Of a DNA stretch of 64,000 bases, positions 51,314-58,805 are shown in pieces (the stretch's first letter is position 1; every line of letters starts with the position of its first letter). The stretch is from an uncultured Prevotella sp. (GTDB lineage Bacteria > Bacteroidota > Bacteroidia > Bacteroidales > Bacteroidaceae): assembly GCA_900314995.1 (NCBI GenBank), contig OMXK01000001.1:62001-126000 (forward strand), written 5' to 3'. The notes below the pieces were generated by a model. The model had not been told where the DNA came from. It did not search any database and saw only the letters and a program-made list of their open reading frames with translations. The position numbers and the translations under genes are program-made.

Positions 51314-51406
51314 TTCACCTTCAGCAAACCCTTCGACACGACCTTCAGCTCGACCTTGCGCCAAACCTTTGTTCAGAGCCGTCGTCATGATGCTATGGGC
51401 AATCAT
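51314..51406 (-). pseudogene. C-terminal remnant of an Rpn/PD-(D/E)XK nuclease-transposase
   Basis: The minus strand reads MIAHSIMTTALNKGLAQGRAEGRVEGFAEGE, the glycine-arginine-glutamate repeat tail typical of recombination-promoting nuclease (Rpn) family proteins. An in-frame stop lies three codons before the methionine, and no nuclease domain is found upstream. After the tail, the open frame runs on through the GGGCGCAAAA palindrome and into the ATPase gene without further similarity. It is a gene fragment. Confidence 0.6.
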
Positions 51407-51423
51407 ACATCCTCATAGAACGT

Positions 51424-54213
51424 TTAAAACCTATAGCCAATTGTCATCATCAGGTAGCGGGGGATGCAGTTGTTCCAGATTTCAGTGCGGCCCTGGGCGT
51501 TCACGCTGTACTGCACCTTGGAGAGTTGGTGCAGCAGGTCGAAGGCCTGGAGTTTCAGCGTCAGTTTGTCCTTAAGGAACGAACGGCTCAGTTCGGCATT
51601 CCATACGAGGTCGTCGGTGTTCATCAGTTCGCTGTAGTAGCCCCTCTTGCTGAACATCTTCAAGTCTGTGGATACAAAGACTTTCAGCCACGGTACCCGG
51701 TACTTCACCCAGCCGCCATACTCGTAGTCGAAGGCATCGAGGGCTTCGAAGCCGTCGCGCTGGCTACGGCTATGGCGGCTATTGAATTGTCCGTAGCCAC
51801 CTACGGTCAGTTCACCGTAACTGTATTCCAACTGTGCGTAGGCTCCCGTCGTCAGCGTATTCACCTTGCTCAGGTTGCGCGAGGCGGCATCGTAGGCAAT
51901 GTCGAAATCCACGCTGTGCTCATATTTCAGGTCGCTCTCCACAAAGTAGGTCAGTCGTCTCGCCTTGTCAAGGGTGCCGCTGAGACCGCCCTGCAGGTAG
52001 CCCGTCCAGTTGCCGTTCACGTTGTCGTTCATATAGGTATAGCCGCCAGTCTGTGGATTGTAGGTGGTGCGTGTGCCCCAGGCACGCTGTACGATGTCGA
52101 ACTTACCGTTGAACCACCATCTCAGGTTCACGGAATCACAGCGGTGCTGGTATCTCCATTGCCAGGTATGAGTGATGGTGTTCTTGAGGCCGGGGTTGTT
52201 GATGCGGACGGCCAGCGGATTGATGTTGTTACCGTCGGGCATCAGCGTGGCGAAATCGGGGCGGCTCATGTTCATGTTATACTCTATCTGTATAGACCCC
52301 TTTGAACTGCCTTTGGCATAGAGCACATGTGGCTGAAAAAGCCAGTCGCTGCGGCGGGCAAGGGTGTCGAGCCGTGCATTGTGGTAAGTCATCTGCTCGT
52401 TTTGTCGCATGATGGGCAGCCCTATATGCAGAATACCGTTGTCATAGTTCTTGTCGATGTAGATGACCCCTGTATATCTGCGGCTCAGGTTATGATGCGT
52501 ATTGCTGTTGTCGGCATCCAGTGCCTGTATCAGTACGTCGTGGGTAGAGGGCAGCCAACCGAGATCATGCTGCCGTGCATCGCCAAGCCAGTCCAGGCGG
52601 TAATTACTGTTGTAGGTACTCTTCTGCTCTTGCCTGTAGTTCAGGGAAAATTCGACACTCCAGTTGTTGAGCAGTTGTAGGCGATAGTTACCTCCTGCCA
52701 GATAGCTATAGCCGCTCTGGTGGGTGTCACCGTAGTATTCGCGCTGTTCACTGTCACCACTCTGCCCATAGACAGTCCGTTGACGGCTCCAGTTGTCGCT
52801 GGGCTTTTGCCGTTCGTATTCGCCACGAAGGAAGAAGTGGATATAGTCGCCCCAGTCAAACTTCTTGTATGAATCAAGTTGCCCCGCCAGATGAAGCGTC
52901 TGATACTTATTCAGACTCTCGCGCCGGCTCTGATTGATAAGGAAGTCGCGATAGGTGGAGTCATTCGACATGGAATTGCGGTCACCGTTGATATAGTCGG
53001 CACTGACCAATCCCATCAGGCCTTTAGGCAGCATACTCAGACGATTCTCCATGGTGAAATGGAAGTCTTTCTGGCGGTTGAGCGACTCACTGCCACCCAG
53101 GATGTTACCCCCCGTGGAGAATACTTCCGAAGTGCTGCGGCTGTAGTCGTCGGCATCGCTCCACTCGACGCTCGACGACAGTTCCTCCTCCCAGTTCTTG
53201 TCGGCATCCTCTGCGGAGACATTCAGACCAATCTGCCTCGTGGCGCGCAGGCCCTGCGGCATCTTCGAAGGACTCCAGTCACCACGTTCACCAGGATGGC
53301 GGTTCTCATTGATATTGTTCAGGTTGGCGAAGGTGGCTACGCGGTTGTGGTCGTCGTAGTAGAGTCCGAAGATACGTCCCAGATAGCGGTTCTCCGTGCC
53401 CATGCCGCCCTCGGCATTCAGCAGATAGCCGCGATGATACTCACGTTTCAGACTCACATCCATCACGTAGTCCTTCTTCTCCACGTCGCGCCCCACCATC
53501 TCACTCTGACGGGTACTCTTGTGATACACCTTCACGTCCTGCACGATGTAGTAAGGCAGATTGTCGAGCATTACCTTGTTGTTGCCCTTGAAGAAGTCCT
53601 TGCCGTTGAGTGTCAGGTAATCCACCTTCTGCCCGTTGATGTAGATGTCGCCGTTGCTCTTCAGTTCTGCCCCAGGCATCTGGCGCACCAGTCCGTCGAG
53701 CATCGACCCTTCAGGCAGGTTGAAGGCCGAGGCGTTATACACGATGGTGTCACCACGATAGGCAATCTTCACCTTCGTGCCTGTGATGGTCACACCGTCG
53801 AGATCCACATCCTTATAGACATCCTGCCGTTTCTTCATCAGCAGGCGGGGCAAGGAGAACTCGTTGTTGCGGGCGATGTGGTGCAGGTTGTAAGCCATGT
53901 AGGCATCCTCGTAGCCCTCGCATGTACCTTTTATAATATATTTGGCGTTCCTTGCGGGCACCTTTAGATCGTAGTAGGAATGGCGTTCACCGACGAAACT
54001 CCTCGTTGAATCCACAAGGGTGGAGTCTTCGCGCAACAGCCACACCTTCGCTTCCAGCGGCACTTTCGTGAACGAGTCATATACCGAACCAAAGAGCATG
54101 ATTTTCCGCTCCTTTTTCTGTCTTACTTGCACACTGTCCGTCTGGGCAGAGACATTCTGTATCAGGAATACACCGAGTAGTGTATTCAAAAACAAGGTTG
54201 CTATTCTTTTCAT
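51424..54213 (-). CDS. Large outer membrane beta-barrel protein (OMP_b-brl_3 type)
   Basis: 929 residues. Signal peptide MKRIATLFLNTLLGVFLIQNVSA, then a carboxypeptidase-regulatory-like Ig domain (LFGSVYDSFTKVPLEAKVWLL, about 35-130) and a TonB-receptor plug-like stretch (GSMLDGLVRQMPGAELKSNGDIYINGQKVDYLTLNGKDF, about 165-205). A long barrel of alternating strands follows, ending PRYLMMTIGYRF with terminal phenylalanine. There is no SusD-like partner and no obvious TonB box. It is the last gene of the blaI-M56 operon, which suggests a product regulated by envelope stress or antibiotics. Confidence 0.85.
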   Translation of the reverse strand: MKRIATLFLNTLLGVFLIQNVSAQTDSVQVRQKKERKIMLFGSVYDSFTKVPLEAKVWLLREDSTLVDSTRSFVGERHSYYDLKVPARNAKYIIKGTCEGYEDAYMAYNLHHIARNNEFSLPRLLMKKRQDVYKDVDLDGVTITGTKVKIAYRGDTIVYNASAFNLPEGSMLDGLVRQMPGAELKSNGDIYINGQKVDYLTLNGKDFFKGNNKVMLDNLPYYIVQDVKVYHKSTRQSEMVGRDVEKKDYVMDVSLKREYHRGYLLNAEGGMGTENRYLGRIFGLYYDDHNRVATFANLNNINENRHPGERGDWSPSKMPQGLRATRQIGLNVSAEDADKNWEEELSSSVEWSDADDYSRSTSEVFSTGGNILGGSESLNRQKDFHFTMENRLSMLPKGLMGLVSADYINGDRNSMSNDSTYRDFLINQSRRESLNKYQTLHLAGQLDSYKKFDWGDYIHFFLRGEYERQKPSDNWSRQRTVYGQSGDSEQREYYGDTHQSGYSYLAGGNYRLQLLNNWSVEFSLNYRQEQKSTYNSNYRLDWLGDARQHDLGWLPSTHDVLIQALDADNSNTHHNLSRRYTGVIYIDKNYDNGILHIGLPIMRQNEQMTYHNARLDTLARRSDWLFQPHVLYAKGSSKGSIQIEYNMNMSRPDFATLMPDGNNINPLAVRINNPGLKNTITHTWQWRYQHRCDSVNLRWWFNGKFDIVQRAWGTRTTYNPQTGGYTYMNDNVNGNWTGYLQGGLSGTLDKARRLTYFVESDLKYEHSVDFDIAYDAASRNLSKVNTLTTGAYAQLEYSYGELTVGGYGQFNSRHSRSQRDGFEALDAFDYEYGGWVKYRVPWLKVFVSTDLKMFSKRGYYSELMNTDDLVWNAELSRSFLKDKLTLKLQAFDLLHQLSKVQYSVNAQGRTEIWNNCIPRYLMMTIGYRF

Positions 54214-54217
54214 TTAC

Positions 54218-54823
54218 TTAATATACGATTTTTCTTTCTGCGGGGTCGATGATGTGGTGATTGGCCTCAAGGTCCTTGATACTTAGGTCATTGTATTCAA
54301 ATGCATATTCCTGATTGGCATAAGGCTCGTAATAGTCGATGCGACGGGTGGTCTTTGGTAGTGGCGGGAACTTCAGAAGTATATAGATGTGGTCGCCTGG
54401 TACGCCTTCGATGAAGAATTCCTGATTAAAGGGGAAGTTGACAATCTCGATGATGGGGTATTTTTCCCCTGTGTCACAATCGCGAAGAAAGATTTTGTCG
54501 CTGTAGATATAGAAGGTGCGCACCCAGCCCAGTGCCGACACCAAGGCGAGGTAGGTTGCGTCCTTGGTGCGCCACAAGGCCATGTCGTTACAAGGGTGTA
54601 TGTCGGCATAGTCGCCGTCCTTGTCAGTCTCTTTCACAATGGGCAGGTCGCCATACACGGCATAACTGTCCCACACCCGAGGCTGATAGTCGTGGGCGGG
54701 TTTGATGAGGCGGGCTTTATAGATGGCAGGGCAGTCGTCGTCATAGGGGATAGCGTTTTCCGTACAGGCAGAGACGACGGCACTCGTCAGTATGAGCAGG
54801 ATCTTATGAATCGTCTTCATCAT
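54218..54823 (-). CDS. Unrecognised lipoprotein in the BlaI/M56 operon
   Basis: 201 residues. Signal peptide MMKTIHKILLILTSAVVSAC with a lipobox cysteine at residue 20 followed by TENAIPYDDD. The mature part has several aromatic beta strands (PRVWDSYAVYGDLPIVKETD, FYIYSDKIFLRDCDTGEKYP). No family is recognised. It lies 3 bp downstream of the M56 gene stop and 4 bp before the large barrel gene, so the three are certainly co-transcribed. A second methionine directly after the first is an equally good start. Confidence 0.75.
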   Translation of the reverse strand: MMKTIHKILLILTSAVVSACTENAIPYDDDCPAIYKARLIKPAHDYQPRVWDSYAVYGDLPIVKETDKDGDYADIHPCNDMALWRTKDATYLALVSALGWVRTFYIYSDKIFLRDCDTGEKYPIIEIVNFPFNQEFFIEGVPGDHIYILLKFPPLPKTTRRIDYYEPYANQEYAFEYNDLSIKDLEANHHIIDPAERKIVY

Positions 54824-54826
54824 GGG

Positions 54827-56284
54827 TCAGTTGTCGAAAAAATAGTTGATATTACCTATGTGGGCACCACCGCGCAACTGGCAGTAGGGAACACCATAGA
54901 TGCGGGCATTCCAAAAGCCGCTTGGAAGGTCGGGGAATACGATGGTAAACATGAACTCCTGCCCCTTGCAGCCTTTCACCACAATGTCGCAGTTCAGGTC
55001 TGCGGGTGGCAGGGCTCGACGGGCCTTATAACGGATACCCGTTGTTTCGTTGACGATGTAGGTATCAGGTCCGCCAAGCCAGATGGTTTCTTCGTCACTG
55101 TCAATCCTGCCGAACACCTGCATATAGGTCTCTCCGTTCACATGGCGGAAGTTGAAGCCTCGGCACATGTCGGTGGGATCTGCATACATCTCACGTCGTC
55201 CCCAGACGATACCAAACAGATGATGCATGTCATCCTTAATCGCATCTTTCAGGGAGAATGGCGGGGCAGGCAGGCTGGTCATCACGAGTTTCTCGTCTTC
55301 GGGGATAAAACTGGGAGCCTCAGTCACTATCTGGTAGGCTTCCTGAATCTGTTGTTCCAATTCATGGATGGCTTTCGGCTTGGCAAAGGCTGTCAGGGCG
55401 ATGGTGGTAAGGGGCAGCAGATAGACGGCTTTCAACATTGCCAGCCTGCTCGACTTCTTGGTGTAGAGCATCTTCAGTCGCTTCTTGATGCCACTTTGGT
55501 TGAGAGCATTTACTACGGGTTGTGGCTGCGCGGCTGTTACACGGTCTATCAACAGCAGTTCGTAGTTGTCCTGATTATAGCCCTGACGAATCACATACAG
55601 GTCTGCCTGATATTCATGAATGTCCTTCAAGTCTCTGCGGAGCATCCAGGCGAAGGGCAGGAACCAGAGCATGTTGGCTGTCGTCTCGGCCAACAGCATA
55701 TCCAAGGTATGGAGCAGTCGTACATGGGCTGTCTCATGGGCGAGGATAGCGTCATTGTTCTCATCGGCAGGGTTCACCATCACCCAGCGCAGCCAACTGC
55801 ACGGCACCTTTACCTTTGGATGGCTGAGCAGTTTGATGCCACGTGGCGTGTCGTCTGCCTGGAACTCATTACCACAGATAATCAGTCTTATGACACTCCC
55901 CATGGCTAGCATATAGCGCAGCCAGAAATACAATAATCCAAGGAGATAGATGGCGGCCAAGGCCCAAGTGACGATATAGACAGGCATCATGTCTTCCCGC
56001 TCTATGGGACTCCGATGAATGGAGCCGCTGCTGACTCTCTGAGCGGTATCCACAGACGCAGAGAGAAAGGATTCTGTCGTGCTGACGCTTTCCGTCATCA
56101 CTGTTGGCTGCTCTATCTCGATGGTGCAGAATGGGAGTATCATACTGGCCATGAGGATGCTTAGTAATACGGTGCGGTTCATGGCATGGAAGGTTTCGCG
56201 CCGTAGGAACAGCCCGTAGAGCGAATAGAGCAGGGTGAGTACCACAGCCCACCTTAATATATAGATGAGGAATGTGGCCATCAT
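54827..56284 (-). CDS. M56 family membrane metallopeptidase (BlaR1/MecR1-like)
   Basis: 485 residues. Hydrophobic segments at about 3-25, 37-53, 100-122 and 278-300. The zinc site is HETAH (183-187) in DAILAHETAHVRLLHTLDMLLAE, as in BlaR1. The long C-terminal periplasmic part lacks the penicillin-binding transducer domain of true BlaR1, so the signal is unknown; it carries beta-rich segments with AYQIVTEAPSF. Its ATG overlaps the stop of the blaI-like gene (ATGA). On sensing its signal the protease is expected to cause loss of the BlaI-like repressor. Confidence 0.88.
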   Translation of the reverse strand: MMATFLIYILRWAVVLTLLYSLYGLFLRRETFHAMNRTVLLSILMASMILPFCTIEIEQPTVMTESVSTTESFLSASVDTAQRVSSGSIHRSPIEREDMMPVYIVTWALAAIYLLGLLYFWLRYMLAMGSVIRLIICGNEFQADDTPRGIKLLSHPKVKVPCSWLRWVMVNPADENNDAILAHETAHVRLLHTLDMLLAETTANMLWFLPFAWMLRRDLKDIHEYQADLYVIRQGYNQDNYELLLIDRVTAAQPQPVVNALNQSGIKKRLKMLYTKKSSRLAMLKAVYLLPLTTIALTAFAKPKAIHELEQQIQEAYQIVTEAPSFIPEDEKLVMTSLPAPPFSLKDAIKDDMHHLFGIVWGRREMYADPTDMCRGFNFRHVNGETYMQVFGRIDSDEETIWLGGPDTYIVNETTGIRYKARRALPPADLNCDIVVKGCKGQEFMFTIVFPDLPSGFWNARIYGVPYCQLRGGAHIGNINYFFDN

Positions 56285-56640
56285 AACCGGGATTTAAGTT
56301 CGTCGAGGAATTGCAGGAGTTCTTCGCGGCTCACTTTTTCGTCGCTGACGAGTGTCGATACCACTTTCATATAGTCGTGATCGAAGTAGCGATCGACAAA
56401 TGAACTGAATTTCGACTTGCCATAGTCGCTCTGATCCACAATGGGCGAGTAGATATAGCCGCGCCCCTTGGCCTCATGGGTCAAGTAACCCTTCTTCTCC
56501 AGCATCTGGAACATGGTGGCGATGGTATTGATGTGAGGCTTCGGCTCCTCATAGAGTGCCAGTACATCCTTTGGTGCGCAGTTGCCTATCTGCCAGATCT
56601 TTTCCATCACCTCTTCTTCTTTGGCGGTCAGTTTAATCAT
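56281..56640 (-). CDS. BlaI/MecI/CopY-type repressor
   Basis: 119 residues. Winged-helix DNA-binding part (LTAKEEEVMEKIWQIGNCAPKDVLALYEEPKPHINTIATMFQMLEKKGYL) followed by the cleavage and dimerisation region (HEAKGRGYIYSPIVDQSDYGKSKFSSFVDRYFDHDYM). It is the first gene of the operon. An inverted pair of 22-bp sequences around its promoter is a good candidate operator. In this family the partner M56 protease inactivates the repressor by triggering its cleavage. Confidence 0.92.
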   Translation of the reverse strand: MIKLTAKEEEVMEKIWQIGNCAPKDVLALYEEPKPHINTIATMFQMLEKKGYLTHEAKGRGYIYSPIVDQSDYGKSKFSSFVDRYFDHDYMKVVSTLVSDEKVSREELLQFLDELKSRL

Positions 56641-56643
56641 ACT

Positions 56644-56739
56644 TTCAACGATTTTTTTAGTTTAATGCTGCAAAGATAGAGTATAATCAGTCACACTCCA
56701 AATATTCGCATCGTCTTTTAAACTATTTTAATCGTTGAA
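56644..56739 (-). promoter_or_regulatory. Candidate BlaI operator pair flanking the promoter
   Basis: 56644-56665 (TTCAACGAT-N5-TAGTTTAA) and 56718-56739 (TTAAACTA-N5-ATCGTTGAA) are inverted copies with identical 8- and 9-bp blocks and equal spacing. The -7 element TATCTTTG (minus strand, 56671-56678) lies between them, so one copy sits at the transcription start and the other upstream of -33. Such a layout fits repression by a dimeric BlaI-like protein, possibly with looping. Confidence 0.6.
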
Positions 56740-56802
56740 TCGATTCTCGCCGTAAATAAAAGAAAAAAAAGCTTTTTTCTTTGAATTTCACTCACTTATT
56801 TG

Positions 56803-56810
56803 TATCTTTG
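56803..56810 (+). promoter_or_regulatory. -7 element of buk (TATCTTTG)
   Basis: TATCTTTG, 17 bp upstream of the ATG at 56828, giving a very short leader. Confidence 0.65.
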
Positions 56811-56827
56811 TAGCAAAATTGACTGTT

Positions 56828-57889
56828 ATGAAGATATTAGCTATTAATCCGGGAATGATCTCAACCAAGGTGGGGGTCTTTGAAAACGAGGAGCTGCTGA
56901 TGCACGCCACGCTGAACCACCCGTTCGAAGAACTGTGCCGTTATCCGTTCATCATGGACGAGTTCGACTACCGTAAGGAAAAGATCCTGGAGGAACTGCA
57001 GCGTCAGGGATACACCATGGATTTCGACGTGGTGGTGGGTCGCGGCGGATTGGTGAAACCCATCGAAAGCGGCGTCTACGAACTGAACGACAAGGTGATC
57101 GAGGATACCAAGAACCCCCGTCTGCACCATGCCTGCAACCTAGGGTCGCTGATCGCACTGAGCATAGCCCGAGAGATTAAGGGTTGTCGCGCCTTCACCG
57201 TCGACCCAGGCGTTGTAGACGAGCTCGACGACGTGGCCCGCATCACTGGTCTGCCCGAAATGCCCCATCAGACCATCTGGCACGCCTTGAACCAGCGTGA
57301 GATAGCCAAGCGTTACTGCCGCGAGCACAACCTAAAATACGAGGAGCAAGACCTGATCGTCTGTCACATGGGCAGCGGCATCTCCTTTGCCATGCACCAC
57401 CACGGACGAGCCATCGAGTGCAGCGACGCGCTGAGCGGCGACGGGCCTTTCTCCCCGTCGAGGGCAGGCATGCTGCCCACAGCTGCGCTGGTGAAGTTGT
57501 GCTATAGCGGACAATATACCGAAGCAGAGATGCTGCGCAAGATCAACGGTCACAGCGGACTAACGGCCCATTTGGGCACCAACGACGTGAGAGAGGTGGA
57601 GCGCCGCATCGCCGAGGGCGACGAGAAGGCCAAGCTGGTGCTCGACGCGATGATCTACAGCATCGCACGGTGGTTGGCTTCGCTGGCACCAACCACCAAC
57701 GGACACGTAGATGCTGTCATCCTCACTGGTGCCATCGCCCACAGCCAATACGTCACAGAAGGGCTGCGTCGCCGATTAAGCTTCCTCGCCCCCATATTCG
57801 TCTATCCCGGCGAGGACGAGCTGACGGCTCTGGCCATGAATGTGCTCAGAGCCATGCGCGGTGAACAGGAAATCAAGGTCTATTCTTAA
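56828..57889 (+). CDS. buk: Butyrate kinase
   Basis: 353 residues from ATG 56828 (MKILAINPGMISTKVGVFEN); a TTG three codons upstream is less likely. Acetate/butyrate kinase fold with the N-terminal phosphate loop INPGMISTKV, VVGRGGLVKPIESGVYELND, VCHMGSGISFAMHHHGRAIE and the C-terminal LTGAIAHSQYV. It makes ATP and butyrate from butyryl phosphate, or runs in reverse for branched-chain acids. It ends tail to tail with ptb with a 4-base overlap, rather than forming the usual ptb-buk operon. Confidence 0.95.
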   Translation: MKILAINPGMISTKVGVFENEELLMHATLNHPFEELCRYPFIMDEFDYRKEKILEELQRQGYTMDFDVVVGRGGLVKPIESGVYELNDKVIEDTKNPRLHHACNLGSLIALSIAREIKGCRAFTVDPGVVDELDDVARITGLPEMPHQTIWHALNQREIAKRYCREHNLKYEEQDLIVCHMGSGISFAMHHHGRAIECSDALSGDGPFSPSRAGMLPTAALVKLCYSGQYTEAEMLRKINGHSGLTAHLGTNDVREVERRIAEGDEKAKLVLDAMIYSIARWLASLAPTTNGHVDAVILTGAIAHSQYVTEGLRRRLSFLAPIFVYPGEDELTALAMNVLRAMRGEQEIKVYS

Positions 57890-58722
57890 ATGGCGGCGAG
57901 GGCGAGGGAGTAATATTTCGACTCGGGACTGTCGGCACGTGAGGGTAGCACGCAGCAGCACTGGGTGCCCTGGAGCACGCCCGCCGTCTTGGCATAGCCG
58001 AAGAGAGTAATGGTCTTATAAAAGACATTGCCTGCCACGATATCCGGGAAGATAAGGGCATCAGCCTGTCCGTCGATGACGGAATGGATGCCTTTCTCAC
58101 GGAGACTGACGCTGTCGAGCGAGGTCTTCAGATCCAGCGGACCGTCGATAATACAACGGCCGAAGGCACCCGTCTGGGCCTCGGCGATGATCTCGAGGTA
58201 ATCGACGGTATAGGGGAAGGTCTTGGCACTTACCTTCTCAGCACAGTGGATAAGCGAGATACGCGGCTCCTCGATGCCGAGGGCATGACACACATAGTTC
58301 ACATAGTGGATCTGCTGGCGGCGCTGGGCATCGGTAGGCACAGGGATGACGGCGGCATCGGTGAAGAAGAGCAACTTCTCGTATTTAGGAATTTCGGCCA
58401 TAGCCACATGGGTGAGCACATGACCAGGACGCAGGATACCTGTCTCACGATCGAGGATAGCCCGCAGGATGACATCGGTATTGATCAGCCCCTTCATCAG
58501 GATATCGGCCTCGCCACTCTTACAGAGGGCCACAGCCCGACGGGCGCATTCTTCCTTATCGTCACCATCGACATAGACGGGTTCGATGAATCCCATCTCC
58601 TGTCCTTTTTCCACGGCGTAACGGGTACTGGCATCATTGGCGCAGACAACGGCCACGCGCTTCTTATCACCTCGCTGCTGGAGGAACACGATCATGTCGT
58701 TGAGGTTCTTTATAGGCTGCAT
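57886..58722 (-). CDS. ptb: Phosphate butyryltransferase
   Basis: 278 residues from ATG 58722 (MQPIKNLNDMIVFLQQRG). Phosphotransacetylase-like family: ANDASTRYAVEKGQEMGFIEPVYV, ADILMKGLINTDVILRAIL, and the conserved C-terminal DALIFPDIVAGNVFYKTITLFG. It exchanges CoA for phosphate on butyryl or branched acyl groups, supplying the substrate of butyrate kinase. It has its own promoter and converges with buk, so the pathway genes are transcribed from both sides. Confidence 0.93.
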   Translation of the reverse strand: MQPIKNLNDMIVFLQQRGDKKRVAVVCANDASTRYAVEKGQEMGFIEPVYVDGDDKEECARRAVALCKSGEADILMKGLINTDVILRAILDRETGILRPGHVLTHVAMAEIPKYEKLLFFTDAAVIPVPTDAQRRQQIHYVNYVCHALGIEEPRISLIHCAEKVSAKTFPYTVDYLEIIAEAQTGAFGRCIIDGPLDLKTSLDSVSLREKGIHSVIDGQADALIFPDIVAGNVFYKTITLFGYAKTAGVLQGTQCCCVLPSRADSPESKYYSLALAAI

Positions 58723-58749
58723 AAGTAGTAATTTTAAAGTTTTATGCTG

Positions 58750-58777
58750 CAAATTTACAAAAACTTTTGTATCTTTG
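58750..58777. promoter_or_regulatory. Divergent promoters of ptb and the GH95 gene
   Basis: On the minus strand TAAATTTG (58750-58757) faces ptb, 28 bp before its ATG. On the plus strand TATCTTTG (58770-58777) faces the GH95 gene, 28 bp before its ATG. The two -7 elements are 12 bp apart and should compete for polymerase. Confidence 0.6.
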
Positions 58778-58805
58778 CAAGCGAAATACCAATAAAAAGG
58801 TTATT

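Noticed and set aside
52327-55909. Plus-strand frames of 117-506 codons opposite the large barrel and M56 genes
   Set aside because: Antisense shadows of well-supported minus-strand genes.
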